Made by a program: the position numbers and the translations under genes. Shown here one piece after another: positions 16,481 to 29,050 of a stretch of 64,000 nucleotides of DNA. Numbering within the stretch: the first letter of the stretch is position 1; each line of letters starts with the position of its first letter. The notes below the pieces were generated by a model, which saw only the letters and a list, made by a program, of their open reading frames with translations, searched no databases and was not told where the DNA came from. The stretch comes from Actinomycetes bacterium (lineage in GTDB: Bacteria; Actinomycetota; Acidimicrobiia; Acidimicrobiales; RAAP-2), in assembly GCA_021846325.1 (NCBI GenBank), contig JAJZBX010000002.1, positions 62,001-126,000 of the forward strand, written 5' to 3'.

Positions 16481-17754
16481 GTCAGGCGAGCCAATTCATC
16501 GAAAAACCCCGGAAAGCTGGTGGCCACCGTGTCACTGCCCTCAATCAGGCAGCCGTGACCCGCGACACCGGCGATCGCGGCCGCCATCACCATACGGTGG
16601 TCGAGGGTCGCGGCGTGCGTGAAACTCGCGAACTGGCCGGCGTCGCCCAGGCCCTCGACGAAGAAGTCGTCGCCATCGGACCACGCCCGTGCGCCGAGCG
16701 CGCCCGCGAGTGCCACGGCGCCCGCCAAACGATCCGACTCCTTGACGCGTAGTTCGCCCATCGCTCGAAACGCGGTGACGCCCTCGGCCGCGGCCGCGGC
16801 CACGGTCAGTGCGGGTACCTCATCGACCGACGGAATCTCGTGGGACGAGATCGACGTTGCTCGAAGCTTCGAGCGCACGGCGCGCAGCGAGGCGCCGTCG
16901 ACGTCCGGGGTCAGCGTGAGCTCCGCGCCCATGCGACGCAGGACGTGCACAAAGCCGATCCGCTCGGGTGCGACGTCGATGGACGCCACCTCGATCTCGG
17001 CGTCGCGGTGAATCAGACCCAGCACCGCGAAGAAGGCCGCTTGGGAGGGATCCCCCGGTATGGACCAGTCGACCGGCCGGGGCCGACCAGGGTGCAGCGT
17101 GACACGTCGGCCGTCGCCCACGTCCACGGACTCGATGGCGACGCCCGCTCGGGCCAGCATGTCCTCGGTCGTGCTACGAGTGCGCAGCGGCTCGTGCACG
17201 ACGGTGACGCCGTTCGCGACGAGGCCAGCCAAGAGGATCGCCGACTTCACCTGTGCGCTAGCCACGGGCACCTCGTAGGTCACGCCGCGTAAGGCGCCAC
17301 CGACGATGCGCAGTGGTGCCGTGATCCGCGGGCCGTGGCCCTCGACCGTTGCCCCCATCGAGCGCAGCGGCACCGCCACGCGGTCCATGGGGCGCAACGA
17401 CAGCGAGGCGTCACCCACCAAGACGTGTTGTCCGTCGATGGCGCTGAGCACACCGGCGACCAGGCGCATCGTGGTTCCCGAGTTCGCGCACTCGAGCTCG
17501 CGCGGCGCCGGGCGCAGCCCGCCCGAGGGACCCGTGACCACGAGGTCATCGCCATCATCGCGACAGATGGCCCCCAACTGCGCCACGATGGACCTCGTCG
17601 CCCGCACGTCCGCGCCCGGTGAGAGGCCAACGACGCGACTCGGTCCATCCGCGAGCGCGCCAGCGAGCAGCGCGCGGTGCGACGCACTCTTGTCGCCCGG
17701 CACGCGCACCACCCCACGAAGTCGTGGCACCGGCGCAACGGTGGTGGTCGTCAT
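16477..17754 (-). CDS. aroA: 3-phosphoshikimate 1-carboxyvinyltransferase (EPSP synthase)
   Basis: The 425-residue enzyme condenses shikimate 3-phosphate with PEP in the sixth step of the shikimate pathway. Motifs seen are VPGDKSASHRALLAGALA (substrate phosphates), LECANSGTTMRL (PEP site), and the C-terminal RVKESDRL region. The ATG at 17754 overlaps the tyrA stop as TGATG; a TTG one codon earlier would add only Met. It is fused in one operon with chorismate mutase and prephenate dehydrogenase, i.e. shikimate pathway to tyrosine. Confidence 0.97.
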   Translation of the reverse strand: MTTTTVAPVPRLRGVVRVPGDKSASHRALLAGALADGPSRVVGLSPGADVRATRSIVAQLGAICRDDGDDLVVTGPSGGLRPAPRELECANSGTTMRLVAGVLSAIDGQHVLVGDASLSLRPMDRVAVPLRSMGATVEGHGPRITAPLRIVGGALRGVTYEVPVASAQVKSAILLAGLVANGVTVVHEPLRTRSTTEDMLARAGVAIESVDVGDGRRVTLHPGRPRPVDWSIPGDPSQAAFFAVLGLIHRDAEIEVASIDVAPERIGFVHVLRRMGAELTLTPDVDGASLRAVRSKLRATSISSHEIPSVDEVPALTVAAAAAEGVTAFRAMGELRVKESDRLAGAVALAGALGARAWSDGDDFFVEGLGDAGQFASFTHAATLDHRMVMAAAIAGVAGHGCLIEGSDTVATSFPGFFDELARLT

Positions 17755-18827
17755 CAACGATCGAGCGTAACGGAGAAGCCCATGGTGCCCAGTACGTCGA
17801 GGAATTGCTCGGCCTGTTGGGCGTCGACGGCGAGCAGCAGCGTGCCCCCCCGACCCTCGATCCCGTGCGCGATCTCGATGTCGAAGATGTTGATGGCGCG
17901 ATCAGAAGCGGCCACGGTTACGGCCGCCAGCACGCCGGGTTGGTCGGTAACGCCGACGCGTAGGTAGGCGAGGCGGTGTGCGCTCAGGGCACGACCGGGC
18001 AACTGGCGGCGGGCCAGTGACGCCGACTGCAGATCGACGCTGATGAGGTCGCGGCGATCCTCGCCCAGGGCCCGACGCAGCGTCGCGAGGCGATCCTCGA
18101 GCGAGCGCAGGGTTTGCATCACCGCGCTACGGTTTTCAAAGAGGACGTCGGGCCAGATCGAGGGATCCCCGGCGGCGATCCTGGTCATGTCTCGAAAGCC
18201 GCCTGCCGCCAGCTGCAGCAGCACCGCGTCCTCTTGGGCCGCGAGGGCCGCTTCGTTCATCAGCGCCCCGGCGAGCAGGTGCGGCACGTGACTGGCCAGC
18301 GCCACCAGCCGGTCGTGGTCGTCGGGGCTCACCGCCACGACGGTCGCCCCGAGCTCGCGAAGAATGCCGTGCAGTCGGCTGTAGTGCGCGGCCTCGGTAG
18401 CCCGCGTCGGTGTGAGCACCCACGTACAGCCCCGGAAGAGATCGGCCCGCGACGCCTCGATGCCGCGTTGTTCAGAGCCCGCCATGGGGTGTCCACCGAT
18501 GAAACGTGAATCGTCGACACCCGCGATCACGCTCGATTTGACCCCCGCGACGTCGGTGACTATCAGGTCCGGGTCCTCGAGCTGGCTCAACACGTCGCGC
18601 GCAACGCGCGCGACCGCTCCGGCGGGCGTGGCCACGACCACCAGGCTCGTGTCGGCGTGCATCGTCTCGTCGCTGATCACCTCGAGTTCGGTCGCGCGGC
18701 GCACGGTGTCGCGGTCCTGGTCGCTGCCGGTCACCGACCAGTCACTGGCCGCGATCGCCCGAGCGACCGAGGCCCCAATGAGACCCAGGCCAACGACGTG
18801 GGCGTGGCGGCTATTCGGGGAGGTCAT
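17754..18827 (-). CDS. tyrA: Prephenate dehydrogenase with C-terminal ACT domain
   Basis: The 357-residue enzyme oxidatively decarboxylates prephenate to 4-hydroxyphenylpyruvate with NAD(P). The Rossmann motif HVVGLGLIGASVARAI begins at residue 9, and GGHPMAGSEQRGIE is the prephenate-binding block. The last 80 residues (VGVTDQPGVLAAVTV onward) form an ACT domain, likely the tyrosine-feedback module. The ATG at 18827 is chosen because it puts the Rossmann strand at the N-terminus; the upstream frame only covers aroH antisense sequence. It overlaps aroH by 17 nt. Confidence 0.95.
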   Translation of the reverse strand: MTSPNSRHAHVVGLGLIGASVARAIAASDWSVTGSDQDRDTVRRATELEVISDETMHADTSLVVVATPAGAVARVARDVLSQLEDPDLIVTDVAGVKSSVIAGVDDSRFIGGHPMAGSEQRGIEASRADLFRGCTWVLTPTRATEAAHYSRLHGILRELGATVVAVSPDDHDRLVALASHVPHLLAGALMNEAALAAQEDAVLLQLAAGGFRDMTRIAAGDPSIWPDVLFENRSAVMQTLRSLEDRLATLRRALGEDRRDLISVDLQSASLARRQLPGRALSAHRLAYLRVGVTDQPGVLAAVTVAASDRAINIFDIEIAHGIEGRGGTLLLAVDAQQAEQFLDVLGTMGFSVTLDR

Positions 18828-19182
18828 CACGCAGGGTTCGCGCGTCGCGCAGGTAGACGTGGTGGATGTCGTCGCGCGCAACGTTGACGTAGGCGTGCAG
18901 CAGCACGCGAATGCACTTGGGCATCGAACCGGGAACGTTGATCTCGCTCGCGCAGAGCAGCGGAATGTCACCGAAACCAACGGCGCGGGCCGCGGTCGCC
19001 GGGAACGAGGACGTGAGATCGGGGGTCGTGGTCAAGATCACGCTCACCACATCGTGGTGGGCCAACTCGTTGCGCGCCATCATCGAGGTCAAGAGTTCTT
19101 GGGTGGCGTCGGCGATCGCCTCGGGGGTGTCGACCGAACACGTGGTGGCACCGCGCAGTGCGCGAATCATCGGCGAAGTCAT
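18811..19182 (-). CDS. aroH: Monofunctional chorismate mutase, AroH type
   Basis: The 123-residue protein has the Bacillus AroH fold rather than the AroQ fold: the N-terminal IRALRGATTCSVDTPEAI carries the active-site arginine, and ASEINVPGSMPKCIRVLLH and VYLRDARTLR follow as in BsCM. It rearranges chorismate to prephenate. The ATG overlaps the rluB stop as ATGA. Its place directly before tyrA couples prephenate formation and use. Confidence 0.95.
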   Translation of the reverse strand: MTSPMIRALRGATTCSVDTPEAIADATQELLTSMMARNELAHHDVVSVILTTTPDLTSSFPATAARAVGFGDIPLLCASEINVPGSMPKCIRVLLHAYVNVARDDIHHVYLRDARTLRDDLPE

Positions 19183-19916
19183 GCAGGCATCGTAGAGGCC
19201 ATCTCGTCGGTCAGGCCGACGGCCTCGAGCAGACGGCGAACTTCGGCGATCGACAGCTGACGGTAGGCGCCGGGCGCGAGCGTGGCGTCGTGCAGGGGGC
19301 CAATGCGGGTGCGCACGAGCCGGGTGACCTCGTGGCCGACGGCCGCGCACATTCGGCGAACCTGGCGATTGCGTCCTTCGTGGATCACGATGCGCAAGAG
19401 GCCTTCGCTCACCCGGCTCACCTGGGCGGGACTCGTGAACCCGTCGTCGAGCTCCACGCCATCGCGGAGCCGACGAATGGCGCTCGGTGACGGGTCACCC
19501 TCGACGCGAACGAGGTACTCCTTGGCCACGTGCGAACTCGGGTGGGTGAGTAGGTGGGCCAGTCGCCCGTCGTTGGTAAGCACCAGCAGACCTTCGGTGC
19601 TCATATCGAGACGGCCAACGGGGAAGATGCGCACGGGCGACTCGACGATGTCCAACACGGTCGTGCGACCCTGGGGGTCCGACGCCGTCGTGACCACACC
19701 GTCGGGCTTGTTCAGTAAGAAATACACGGTGTGCTGGGTGGTGGAGGCGAGTGCGCCGTCGACGCAGATGATGCTCGTGGCCACGTCGACCCGATTGCCG
19801 AGCTCGGCCACGCGGCCGTCAATCGTGACGCGTCGCTCGCTGATCAGCTGCTCGCAGGCCCGCCGGGATCCGTAACCGGCGCGCGCGAGCGCCTTCTGGA
19901 GCCGCTCGCCTTCCAA
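19179..19916 (-). CDS. rluB: 23S rRNA pseudouridine synthase (RluB/RsuA family)
   Basis: The 245-residue protein has an N-terminal S4 RNA-binding domain (LQKALARAGYGSRRACEQLI) and the RsuA-family catalytic domain with the catalytic Asp in PVGRLDMSTEGLLVLTNDG. KEYLVRVEG and RNRQVRRMCAAVGH are further family marks. Homologues next to scpB in Gram-positives modify a uridine in 23S rRNA helix 89/90; the exact position here is inference. The TTG start follows the scpB stop with no gap. Confidence 0.92.
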   Translation of the reverse strand: MEGERLQKALARAGYGSRRACEQLISERRVTIDGRVAELGNRVDVATSIICVDGALASTTQHTVYFLLNKPDGVVTTASDPQGRTTVLDIVESPVRIFPVGRLDMSTEGLLVLTNDGRLAHLLTHPSSHVAKEYLVRVEGDPSPSAIRRLRDGVELDDGFTSPAQVSRVSEGLLRIVIHEGRNRQVRRMCAAVGHEVTRLVRTRIGPLHDATLAPGAYRQLSIAEVRRLLEAVGLTDEMASTMPA

Positions 19917-20504
19917 CTAGGCCCCCGACCAGGTGGCCACGTCACTGCGCAAACGCTCGTGGATCTCGTCGGCGACCGCGAGCGGCGCCATGAAGGATTC
20001 GATCGGGGCGAGCTCGTCGATGCGGGCCAGTCCCAGGCGATCGAGGAAGAGCTCGGTGGTTCCGTAGAGGATCGACTGACCCGGTCCAGCGGCTCGGCCC
20101 CGTTCCTCGATGTAGCCGCGCTGTTCTAAGAGCCTCGTAACCCCGTCGACGTTGACCCCGCGTAGGGCGGTAATTTGCGCTCGCGAGATGGGCTGGCGAT
20201 AGGCGATGATGGCGAGCGTCTCGAGTGCGGCCGAGCTCAGGCGGTGCGAGACGTCACGATTGGCGAAGCGCGTCACCCAATCGGCTACGTCGGGCGAGGA
20301 CTGCATGACCCAGCCACTGGCCAGTTCGGTCACGGAAAAGCCGCGCCGTTCGCGCGCGAACTCCTCGCGCAGCTCGCCGAGCGTCGCGCGAACCTCGGCC
20401 ACGTCGCGATCGGCCACGTCGGCCAGTTCCTCGGCCGAGATCGGCTCGAGCGCGACGGTGAGCATCGCCTCGAGAATCTGCGCCAACGAGTGTTCAGCCC
20501 TCAT
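19917..20504 (-). CDS. scpB: Segregation and condensation protein B
   Basis: The 195-residue protein has two winged-helix domains and binds as a dimer to ScpA in the SMC condensin complex. Recognisable segments are EAMLTVALEPISAEELA at the start and SSAALETLAIIAYRQPISRAQI in the second half, followed by RGVNVDGVTRLLEQRGYI. It overlaps scpA by 11 nt. No smc gene is in the window. Confidence 0.96.
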   Translation of the reverse strand: MRAEHSLAQILEAMLTVALEPISAEELADVADRDVAEVRATLGELREEFARERRGFSVTELASGWVMQSSPDVADWVTRFANRDVSHRLSSAALETLAIIAYRQPISRAQITALRGVNVDGVTRLLEQRGYIEERGRAAGPGQSILYGTTELFLDRLGLARIDELAPIESFMAPLAVADEIHERLRSDVATWSGA

Positions 20505-21270
20505 AGGCCTCCACCTTCTCCATCGCCAGTTGTCGAGGTTGGACTACCCACACGATGTCGACGTCGCCGAAGGTGTGGCCCTGACCGAGCGTCACGTGGC
20601 CCAGCTTGCACAGTTCGAGCAAGGCAAGAAAGTGGACGATGATCTCGATTCGTGTTTCGAGACCCTCGGTGAGCGAGCGAAAGGACAGTCGACCTAGGTC
20701 GGGCAGTCGCTGGGCCAGTGACGCGACGGTCTCGGCGACGCTCACGGCGTCCACGGTGACGTGGTGCAGGCGAACGGCGAGTACCGGCTTATCCTCGATA
20801 CCTCGCAGGTAGGCCATGGCCAAGGTCGTGGGCGTCACGCCCGCCAACAGGTCGGGTGGTTGCACGACAAAGCCGTCGTCAATCCCGCGCAGGCGCGCGA
20901 ACGCCCGACCGGCGCGCTCCATCAACGTCACAAAGCCGTCGGCGATCGCGGCGTAGGTGCGCAGCTCCAAGAGCCGAGCCAGCAGGACGTCGCGCTCTTC
21001 CCACCCCACGAACTCCTCATCGGGCTCCGTGTCGTCACGACCGGGCAACAGGCGCTGACTCTTCATCTCAAGCAAGATGGCCGCGACGAGCAGAAATTCC
21101 GAGAGTTGGTCGACGTCCAGGTCCACCGACGAGTCGCGCAACGTCGCGACGAACTGATCGACGATCGTGCTGAGTGGCACGTCGAGCACGTCAACGTCAT
21201 GGCGACTCACGAGCTGGAGCAAAAGTTCGATGGGGCCATCGAACGACGGCGTCGTCACGACGAAGGTCAC
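20494..21270 (-). CDS. scpA: Segregation and condensation protein A (kleisin)
   Basis: The 258-residue kleisin links SMC heads. The N-terminal FDGPIELLLQLVSRHDVDV and the DQLSEFLLVAAILLEMKSQRLLP segment that follow are diagnostic. The GTG start lies 6 nt after TAGTCT on the minus strand without a ribosome-binding site, so this first gene of the eight-gene operon is probably read from a leaderless message. Confidence 0.96.
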   Translation of the reverse strand: MTFVVTTPSFDGPIELLLQLVSRHDVDVLDVPLSTIVDQFVATLRDSSVDLDVDQLSEFLLVAAILLEMKSQRLLPGRDDTEPDEEFVGWEERDVLLARLLELRTYAAIADGFVTLMERAGRAFARLRGIDDGFVVQPPDLLAGVTPTTLAMAYLRGIEDKPVLAVRLHHVTVDAVSVAETVASLAQRLPDLGRLSFRSLTEGLETRIEIIVHFLALLELCKLGHVTLGQGHTFGDVDIVWVVQPRQLAMEKVEAYEG

Positions 21271-21276
21271 GGCGAC

Positions 21277-21282
21277 AGACTA
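21277..21282 (-). promoter_or_regulatory. -10 box of the scpA operon, leaderless arrangement
   Basis: TAGTCT on the minus strand ends 6 nt before the scpA GTG. It is divergent from the trpS -10 box in a 50-nt intergenic stretch. Confidence 0.5.
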
Positions 21283-21308
21283 CCGGAGGGTTGAACCCAC
21301 CGACGTCC

Positions 21309-21314
21309 TAGACT
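21309..21314 (+). promoter_or_regulatory. -10 box of trpS, leaderless arrangement
   Basis: TAGACT ends 6 nt before the trpS ATG at 21321. No Shine-Dalgarno is present in the remaining bases. Confidence 0.5.
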
Positions 21315-21320
21315 CGAGCA

Positions 21321-22316
21321 ATGCGAGTATTCTCGGCGATTCAACCATCGGGAGCGCTGCACGTCGGCAACTACCTCGGAGCCATCAAGCAGTGGGTGGA
21401 CCGACAGTCTTCCGAGTCGCTCTACTGCGTTGCCGATCTGCACGCACTGACGTTGCAAGTGGAACCGGCCGACTTACGACGAAACGTCGACGACCTGCTG
21501 ATCGGGCTCTTGGCGGCCGGTCTGGATCCCGAGGTCTGCACGTTGTTCGTCCAGAGTCAGGTCTCCTATCACGCCCAGTTGGGCTGGCTTCTCGAGTGCG
21601 TCGCCACCCACGGCGAGTTGACACGAATGACCCAGTTCAAGGAGAAGGCCGGCCGCCATCAGGGCTATCGAGTTGGGCTGCTGACCTATCCGGTCCTCAT
21701 GGCGGCCGACATCTTGCTGTACCAGACCGATGAGGTTCCCGTTGGCGACGACCAGCGTCAGCACTTAGAACTTGCGCGCACCATCGCCGAACGCTTCAAC
21801 AACCGTTTCGGGTCAGTGTTCACGGTGCCGGTTGGCACGCGACCGCCAACGGCCGCACGGGTCATGGATCTTCAGGAGCCCACCCGCAAGATGTCCAAAT
21901 CCATCGACAGTCCACTCGGCACGCTGTACGTGTTAGACAGTCCCGACGCGATTGCGCGCAAGGTGAAAAAAGCCGTCACCGACACCGACGGCGACGTTCG
22001 CTTCGACTGGGAGACCAAGCCCGGACTCGCCAACCTGCTCGAGCTCTTCGCCGGCTTCAGCGATGAGCGGCCCGAGGAAATCGCCGCGCGCTACTCGCGC
22101 TACGGCGACCTGAAACGAGACCTCGCCGACTTGATTATCGCTCGGCTCTCGCCCATCGCCGAGCGCTACCGAGCCCTGCAGGGCGACCCGCACGTCATCG
22201 ACGACGTGGTGCGCGACGGCGCCCGTAAGGCCAACCTCATCGCCCAGGACACCTACGCGCGCGCGAGCGCGGCGATGGGGCTGCGCTTGAGCTCGCCGGC
22301 GACGCTCACCGCCTAA
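21321..22316 (+). CDS. trpS: Tryptophanyl-tRNA synthetase
   Basis: The 331-residue class I synthetase charges tRNA-Trp. The HIGH-like motif is in QPSGALHVGNYLGAI and the KMSKS motif is exact in TRKMSKSIDSP. DILLYQTDEVPVGDDQRQH is the usual Trp-binding helix region. The stop codon overlaps the stop of the convergent M50 protease gene by 4 nt. Confidence 0.98.
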   Translation: MRVFSAIQPSGALHVGNYLGAIKQWVDRQSSESLYCVADLHALTLQVEPADLRRNVDDLLIGLLAAGLDPEVCTLFVQSQVSYHAQLGWLLECVATHGELTRMTQFKEKAGRHQGYRVGLLTYPVLMAADILLYQTDEVPVGDDQRQHLELARTIAERFNNRFGSVFTVPVGTRPPTAARVMDLQEPTRKMSKSIDSPLGTLYVLDSPDAIARKVKKAVTDTDGDVRFDWETKPGLANLLELFAGFSDERPEEIAARYSRYGDLKRDLADLIIARLSPIAERYRALQGDPHVIDDVVRDGARKANLIAQDTYARASAAMGLRLSSPATLTA

Positions 22317-22930
22317 AACAGCAGGCGTAGCCACCAGTTCTGCAGCGACGCCAAGGCACTGGTGCCCACGTGAAAAAACAGTGAGTCAGCGATGATGAGC
22401 ACCATGACGATTGGCAGCGCCTTCATGCGAAAGCGGTAGTAGTCGGGCAGTCGGTGGCGCGGCACGAAGCGTTCGATGATCGCCGAACCATCCAAGGGTG
22501 GGATAGGCAGCATATTGAAGACCGCCAAGGTCAGATTCACCAGTCCCAGCGAGACGCCGAACTGTAAAAGCCAGAAGGTGTTCAGATGAATCGCCACCTC
22601 ACTGATCACCCAGCCGACGCCGGACAGCACGACGTTGACCGCGGGACCGGCCAGTGAGACGTAGAGCGATTGTCGGCGAGGGTTGCGCAGTCGACCAATA
22701 TTGACCGGTACCGGCTTGGCGTAGCCGAAGGCGGGCAGGTGGCTGAAGATCAAGAGCGCGGGGAGCAGCACCGTTCCGAAGGGGTCGACGTGTCGCAGGG
22801 GATTCAGCGTCAGTCGATGGTTCTCCTTCGCGGTCGGATCGCCGAAGTGGTACGCGACGTAGCCGTGGCTCACTTCGTGCAGCACGATCGACGGCACGAT
22901 GGCGAGAAAAAAGTAGACGTAACTCGACAT
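22313..22930 (-). CDS. Site-2 protease family (M50) membrane metalloprotease
   Basis: The 205-residue integral membrane protein has the zinc motif HExxH in IVLHEVSHGYVAYHFGD and the third ligand region NMLPIPPLDGSAI (NxxPxxxLDG), typical of the SREBP-like M50B proteases of the short type without PDZ domain. About five hydrophobic stretches are visible. It could cut membrane-bound anti-sigma factors or clear signal-peptide remnants; no substrate is adjacent. It follows xerD after 8 nt and is the last gene of the nadK-to-M50 run. Confidence 0.93.
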   Translation of the reverse strand: MSSYVYFFLAIVPSIVLHEVSHGYVAYHFGDPTAKENHRLTLNPLRHVDPFGTVLLPALLIFSHLPAFGYAKPVPVNIGRLRNPRRQSLYVSLAGPAVNVVLSGVGWVISEVAIHLNTFWLLQFGVSLGLVNLTLAVFNMLPIPPLDGSAIIERFVPRHRLPDYYRFRMKALPIVMVLIIADSLFFHVGTSALASLQNWWLRLLF

Positions 22931-22938
22931 CTTCTCTC

Positions 22939-23827
22939 CTAGCCTTGTGCCCGTGGGTGCGCCCCTTGGTAGGCGCGTTGCAACGACGACACCGACACCG
23001 CGGTGTAGAGCTGCGTGGTGGCAATCGATGCGTGACCCAACAGCTCTTGGACAACTCTAATGTCCGCGCCGTGCGCGAGCATGTGCGTAGCGCAACTATG
23101 TCGAAAGACGTGGGCGCTGATGCGATTGCGCTCGATGCCCACGTTGAGCGCCCGCTTCGCGATGATCCCGTCGACGCCCTGGCGAGAAAGTGGCCTACCG
23201 CGAGCGTTGAGCAGCAACGCGGTGCTGGGAACGGCCAGCAGCGACGAACGCCCCTGGGGTCCCAGGTAGGCGCGCAGGGCTCGGTGCAGTGCGCCACCCA
23301 TCGGCACGAGTCGCTGCTTGTCCCCCTTGCCAGTCACCTTGATCAGCTCCTCGTCGAAGTCGAGGTCCTCGAGGCGAACGCCGACCGCTTCGGACACCCG
23401 GCATCCGGTGCCGTAGAGCAGTTCCAGTAGCGCTCGATCGCGTCGGTCGAGCGCTGTTACGGCGGGAATCGAGTCGAGGAGGCGGACTGTTTCGGCCTCG
23501 TCCAGCGGTCGTGGCAGATGGCGCCCCCGGTGCGTGGGACGAACGTGGCGCGTGGGATCAACCTCCAGGTGTCCTTCGTCCATGAGAAAGCCGAACCACC
23601 CGCGCAGCGACGCCAGGGCGCGCGCGACGGTCGTGGGTGCGCGGCCCCGGTCGAACAGGTCCCCGAGGTAGGCGTCAACGTCGTCGCCGTGCAGGTCGTT
23701 GAATGACGTCCCTCGATCATCGAGCCACGTGAAAAAGCCCCGAAGGTCGCGTCGGTAGGCCTCGATCGTCGCGCGGCCCCTGCCCTTCTCGACCGTTAGC
23801 CAGACGAAGTACTCGTCGGCGAGTTCG

Positions 23828-23841
<14 letters not shown>
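22939..23841 (-). CDS. xerD: Site-specific tyrosine recombinase XerD
   Basis: The 300-residue recombinase resolves chromosome dimers at dif with XerC. An N-terminal SAM-like core-binding domain (residues 1-90) precedes the catalytic domain with Arg in GTGCRVSEAVGVRLED, Lys in VTGKGDKQRLVP, HxxR in HVFRHSCATHML, His in LGHASIATTQ and nucleophile Tyr in QLYTAV. Position beside the Nudix hydrolase and pyrG is the usual XerD locus of actinomycetes, which favours XerD over XerC and over a phage integrase. Confidence 0.94.
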
Positions 23842-27668
<3,827 letters not shown>

Positions 27669-27676
<8 letters not shown>

Positions 27677-28496
27677 GACCTTCGCGAAGGCTTTCGCGCA
27701 GACGAAAGCCCAGCTCGAAGCGACGCGTCTCTACGACGCGCACCGGGTTGGCGCTGCGCGATACGCTCACCGACTCGCCCGGCTCGATCGAGCCGATCGT
27801 TCGTCCATCGGCGACGACTTCAGCGGATTTGGTCACGGCGGTAAGTCGTATCACCTTGTCGCCGGCGACCACGATCGACCGGTCGATCGTGAAGTGCGGG
27901 GCGATCGGGGTGAGGACCATGACCGCTAGCGTCGTGTCGATCACCGGACCGCCGGCCGAGAAGTTGTACCCCGTACTGCCGGTCGGCGTGGCGACCATGA
28001 CCCCGTCGGCCGAGTAGGTCAGGTACTCGTCGTCGTCCACGTAGCTACGTACGCGCACCATGTGGCCGGCGTGGGCTCGCTCCACCACCACCTCGTTGAG
28101 CGCGAACTGCGCCGACGCCGGTCGCGGCATCGTGATCTGCAGGGCGAGGCGTTCGACCACGCGCGGGTCGGCGAGCGCCTGCTTGATGTCTTGAATCAAC
28201 TCCGCCGATGGCACGTTCAAGAGAAACCCAAGGCGACCGAGATTGACGGCCATGATCCGGGCACCCAATTCGTGGGCCAATCGAGCGGACTTGAGAAACG
28301 TACCATCGCCACCGAGGCTGACCACCAGGGTGTCGGCCGAAACATTGGGGGCCGTCGCGTCGTCGAGCAGAAACAACTCTGACGAGATCGCACTCGCGCG
28401 CAGGTGACGTCCGACATCATCAGCGAGGACCACGGCGTCGGACCGATTGCTGAAAGCAGTGAATAGTAGATCGGGCACGGCCCTCCTCGACTCCAT
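27669..28496 (-). CDS. nadK: NAD kinase
   Basis: The 275-residue kinase phosphorylates NAD to NADP. The GGDGT motif is in VVSLGGDGTFLKSA, the NE motif in FALNEVVVE, and the C-terminal ligand site in TPTGSTGYNFSAGGP. The usual actinobacterial upstream gene tlyA is not present; a 257-nt gap separates it from the divergent genes. That gap holds a near-tandem GGGTCGGCTC repeat around 28631-28652 and no gene. Confidence 0.96.
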
Positions 28497-28740
28497 GGTA
28501 GTGAAGGACCGCGTACGCCCGCCGACGCTGCCGGCTTCAGGCTCGCCCCGGTGTCACAAGTTGTCGTGTCGATTTACCGCCCCCGTCCCGCAGCGAATCA
28601 ACGGCGCTAAACGCTCTTGGCACCAAGAAGGGGTCGGCTCCCTGGGGTCGGCTCGGGTTCTTCACTCGAGGTAGCCCACGCGCGCCATTCGACTGTCGTC
28701 GCACGAGGCACCTCGTCCCCCGCGCGGCCACCGGGCGCCG

Positions 28741-28746
28741 TAGAGT
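28741..28746 (+). promoter_or_regulatory. -10 box of the pilin-like pair, leaderless arrangement
   Basis: TAGAGT is followed by 7 nt and the ATG at 28754. The same TAnnnT-to-start distance as at the housekeeping pairs supports both the promoter and the reality of the small gene that follows. Confidence 0.4.
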
Positions 28747-28753
28747 TGCCCCC

Positions 28754-29050
28754 ATGACGCCGTTCTTCTTACGCGGGTTGATCGCGGGAATCGTCGCCCT
28801 GGTCACCGTCGCGTCACTGGTCGCTTTCCTACGACCGCAACCCGCGACGGTTACTGGCCTGACCCCGCTCACCCCAAGCGTCACGTTTCGCCCACCACTT
28901 GAACTCCTGGGTGGCTGCGCGGAACGACGGCTCGATCACGGCCACGACGTCGATCCGTCGTGGCGAATCGACCAGGAGAACGACGAATGCCTGCCCGCTC
29001 AACACGTTCCTCGCAGCGCCGACGGCCGGCCACTAGTCGGTGCGCGATGA
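28754..29050 (+). CDS. Hypothetical membrane-anchored protein, 98 aa
   Basis: No family is recognised. Residues 5-25 (FLRGLIAGIVALVTVASLVAF) form one membrane helix or uncleaved signal; the rest is Pro/Thr-rich, then charged. Its stop overlaps the start of the pilin-like gene as ATGA, and a -10 box lies 7 nt before its ATG. These two facts, not homology, are the support. The C-terminal third reads less like a folded protein and could be a frame that has drifted. Confidence 0.5.
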   Translation: MTPFFLRGLIAGIVALVTVASLVAFLRPQPATVTGLTPLTPSVTFRPPLELLGGCAERRLDHGHDVDPSWRIDQENDECLPAQHVPRSADGRPLVGAR

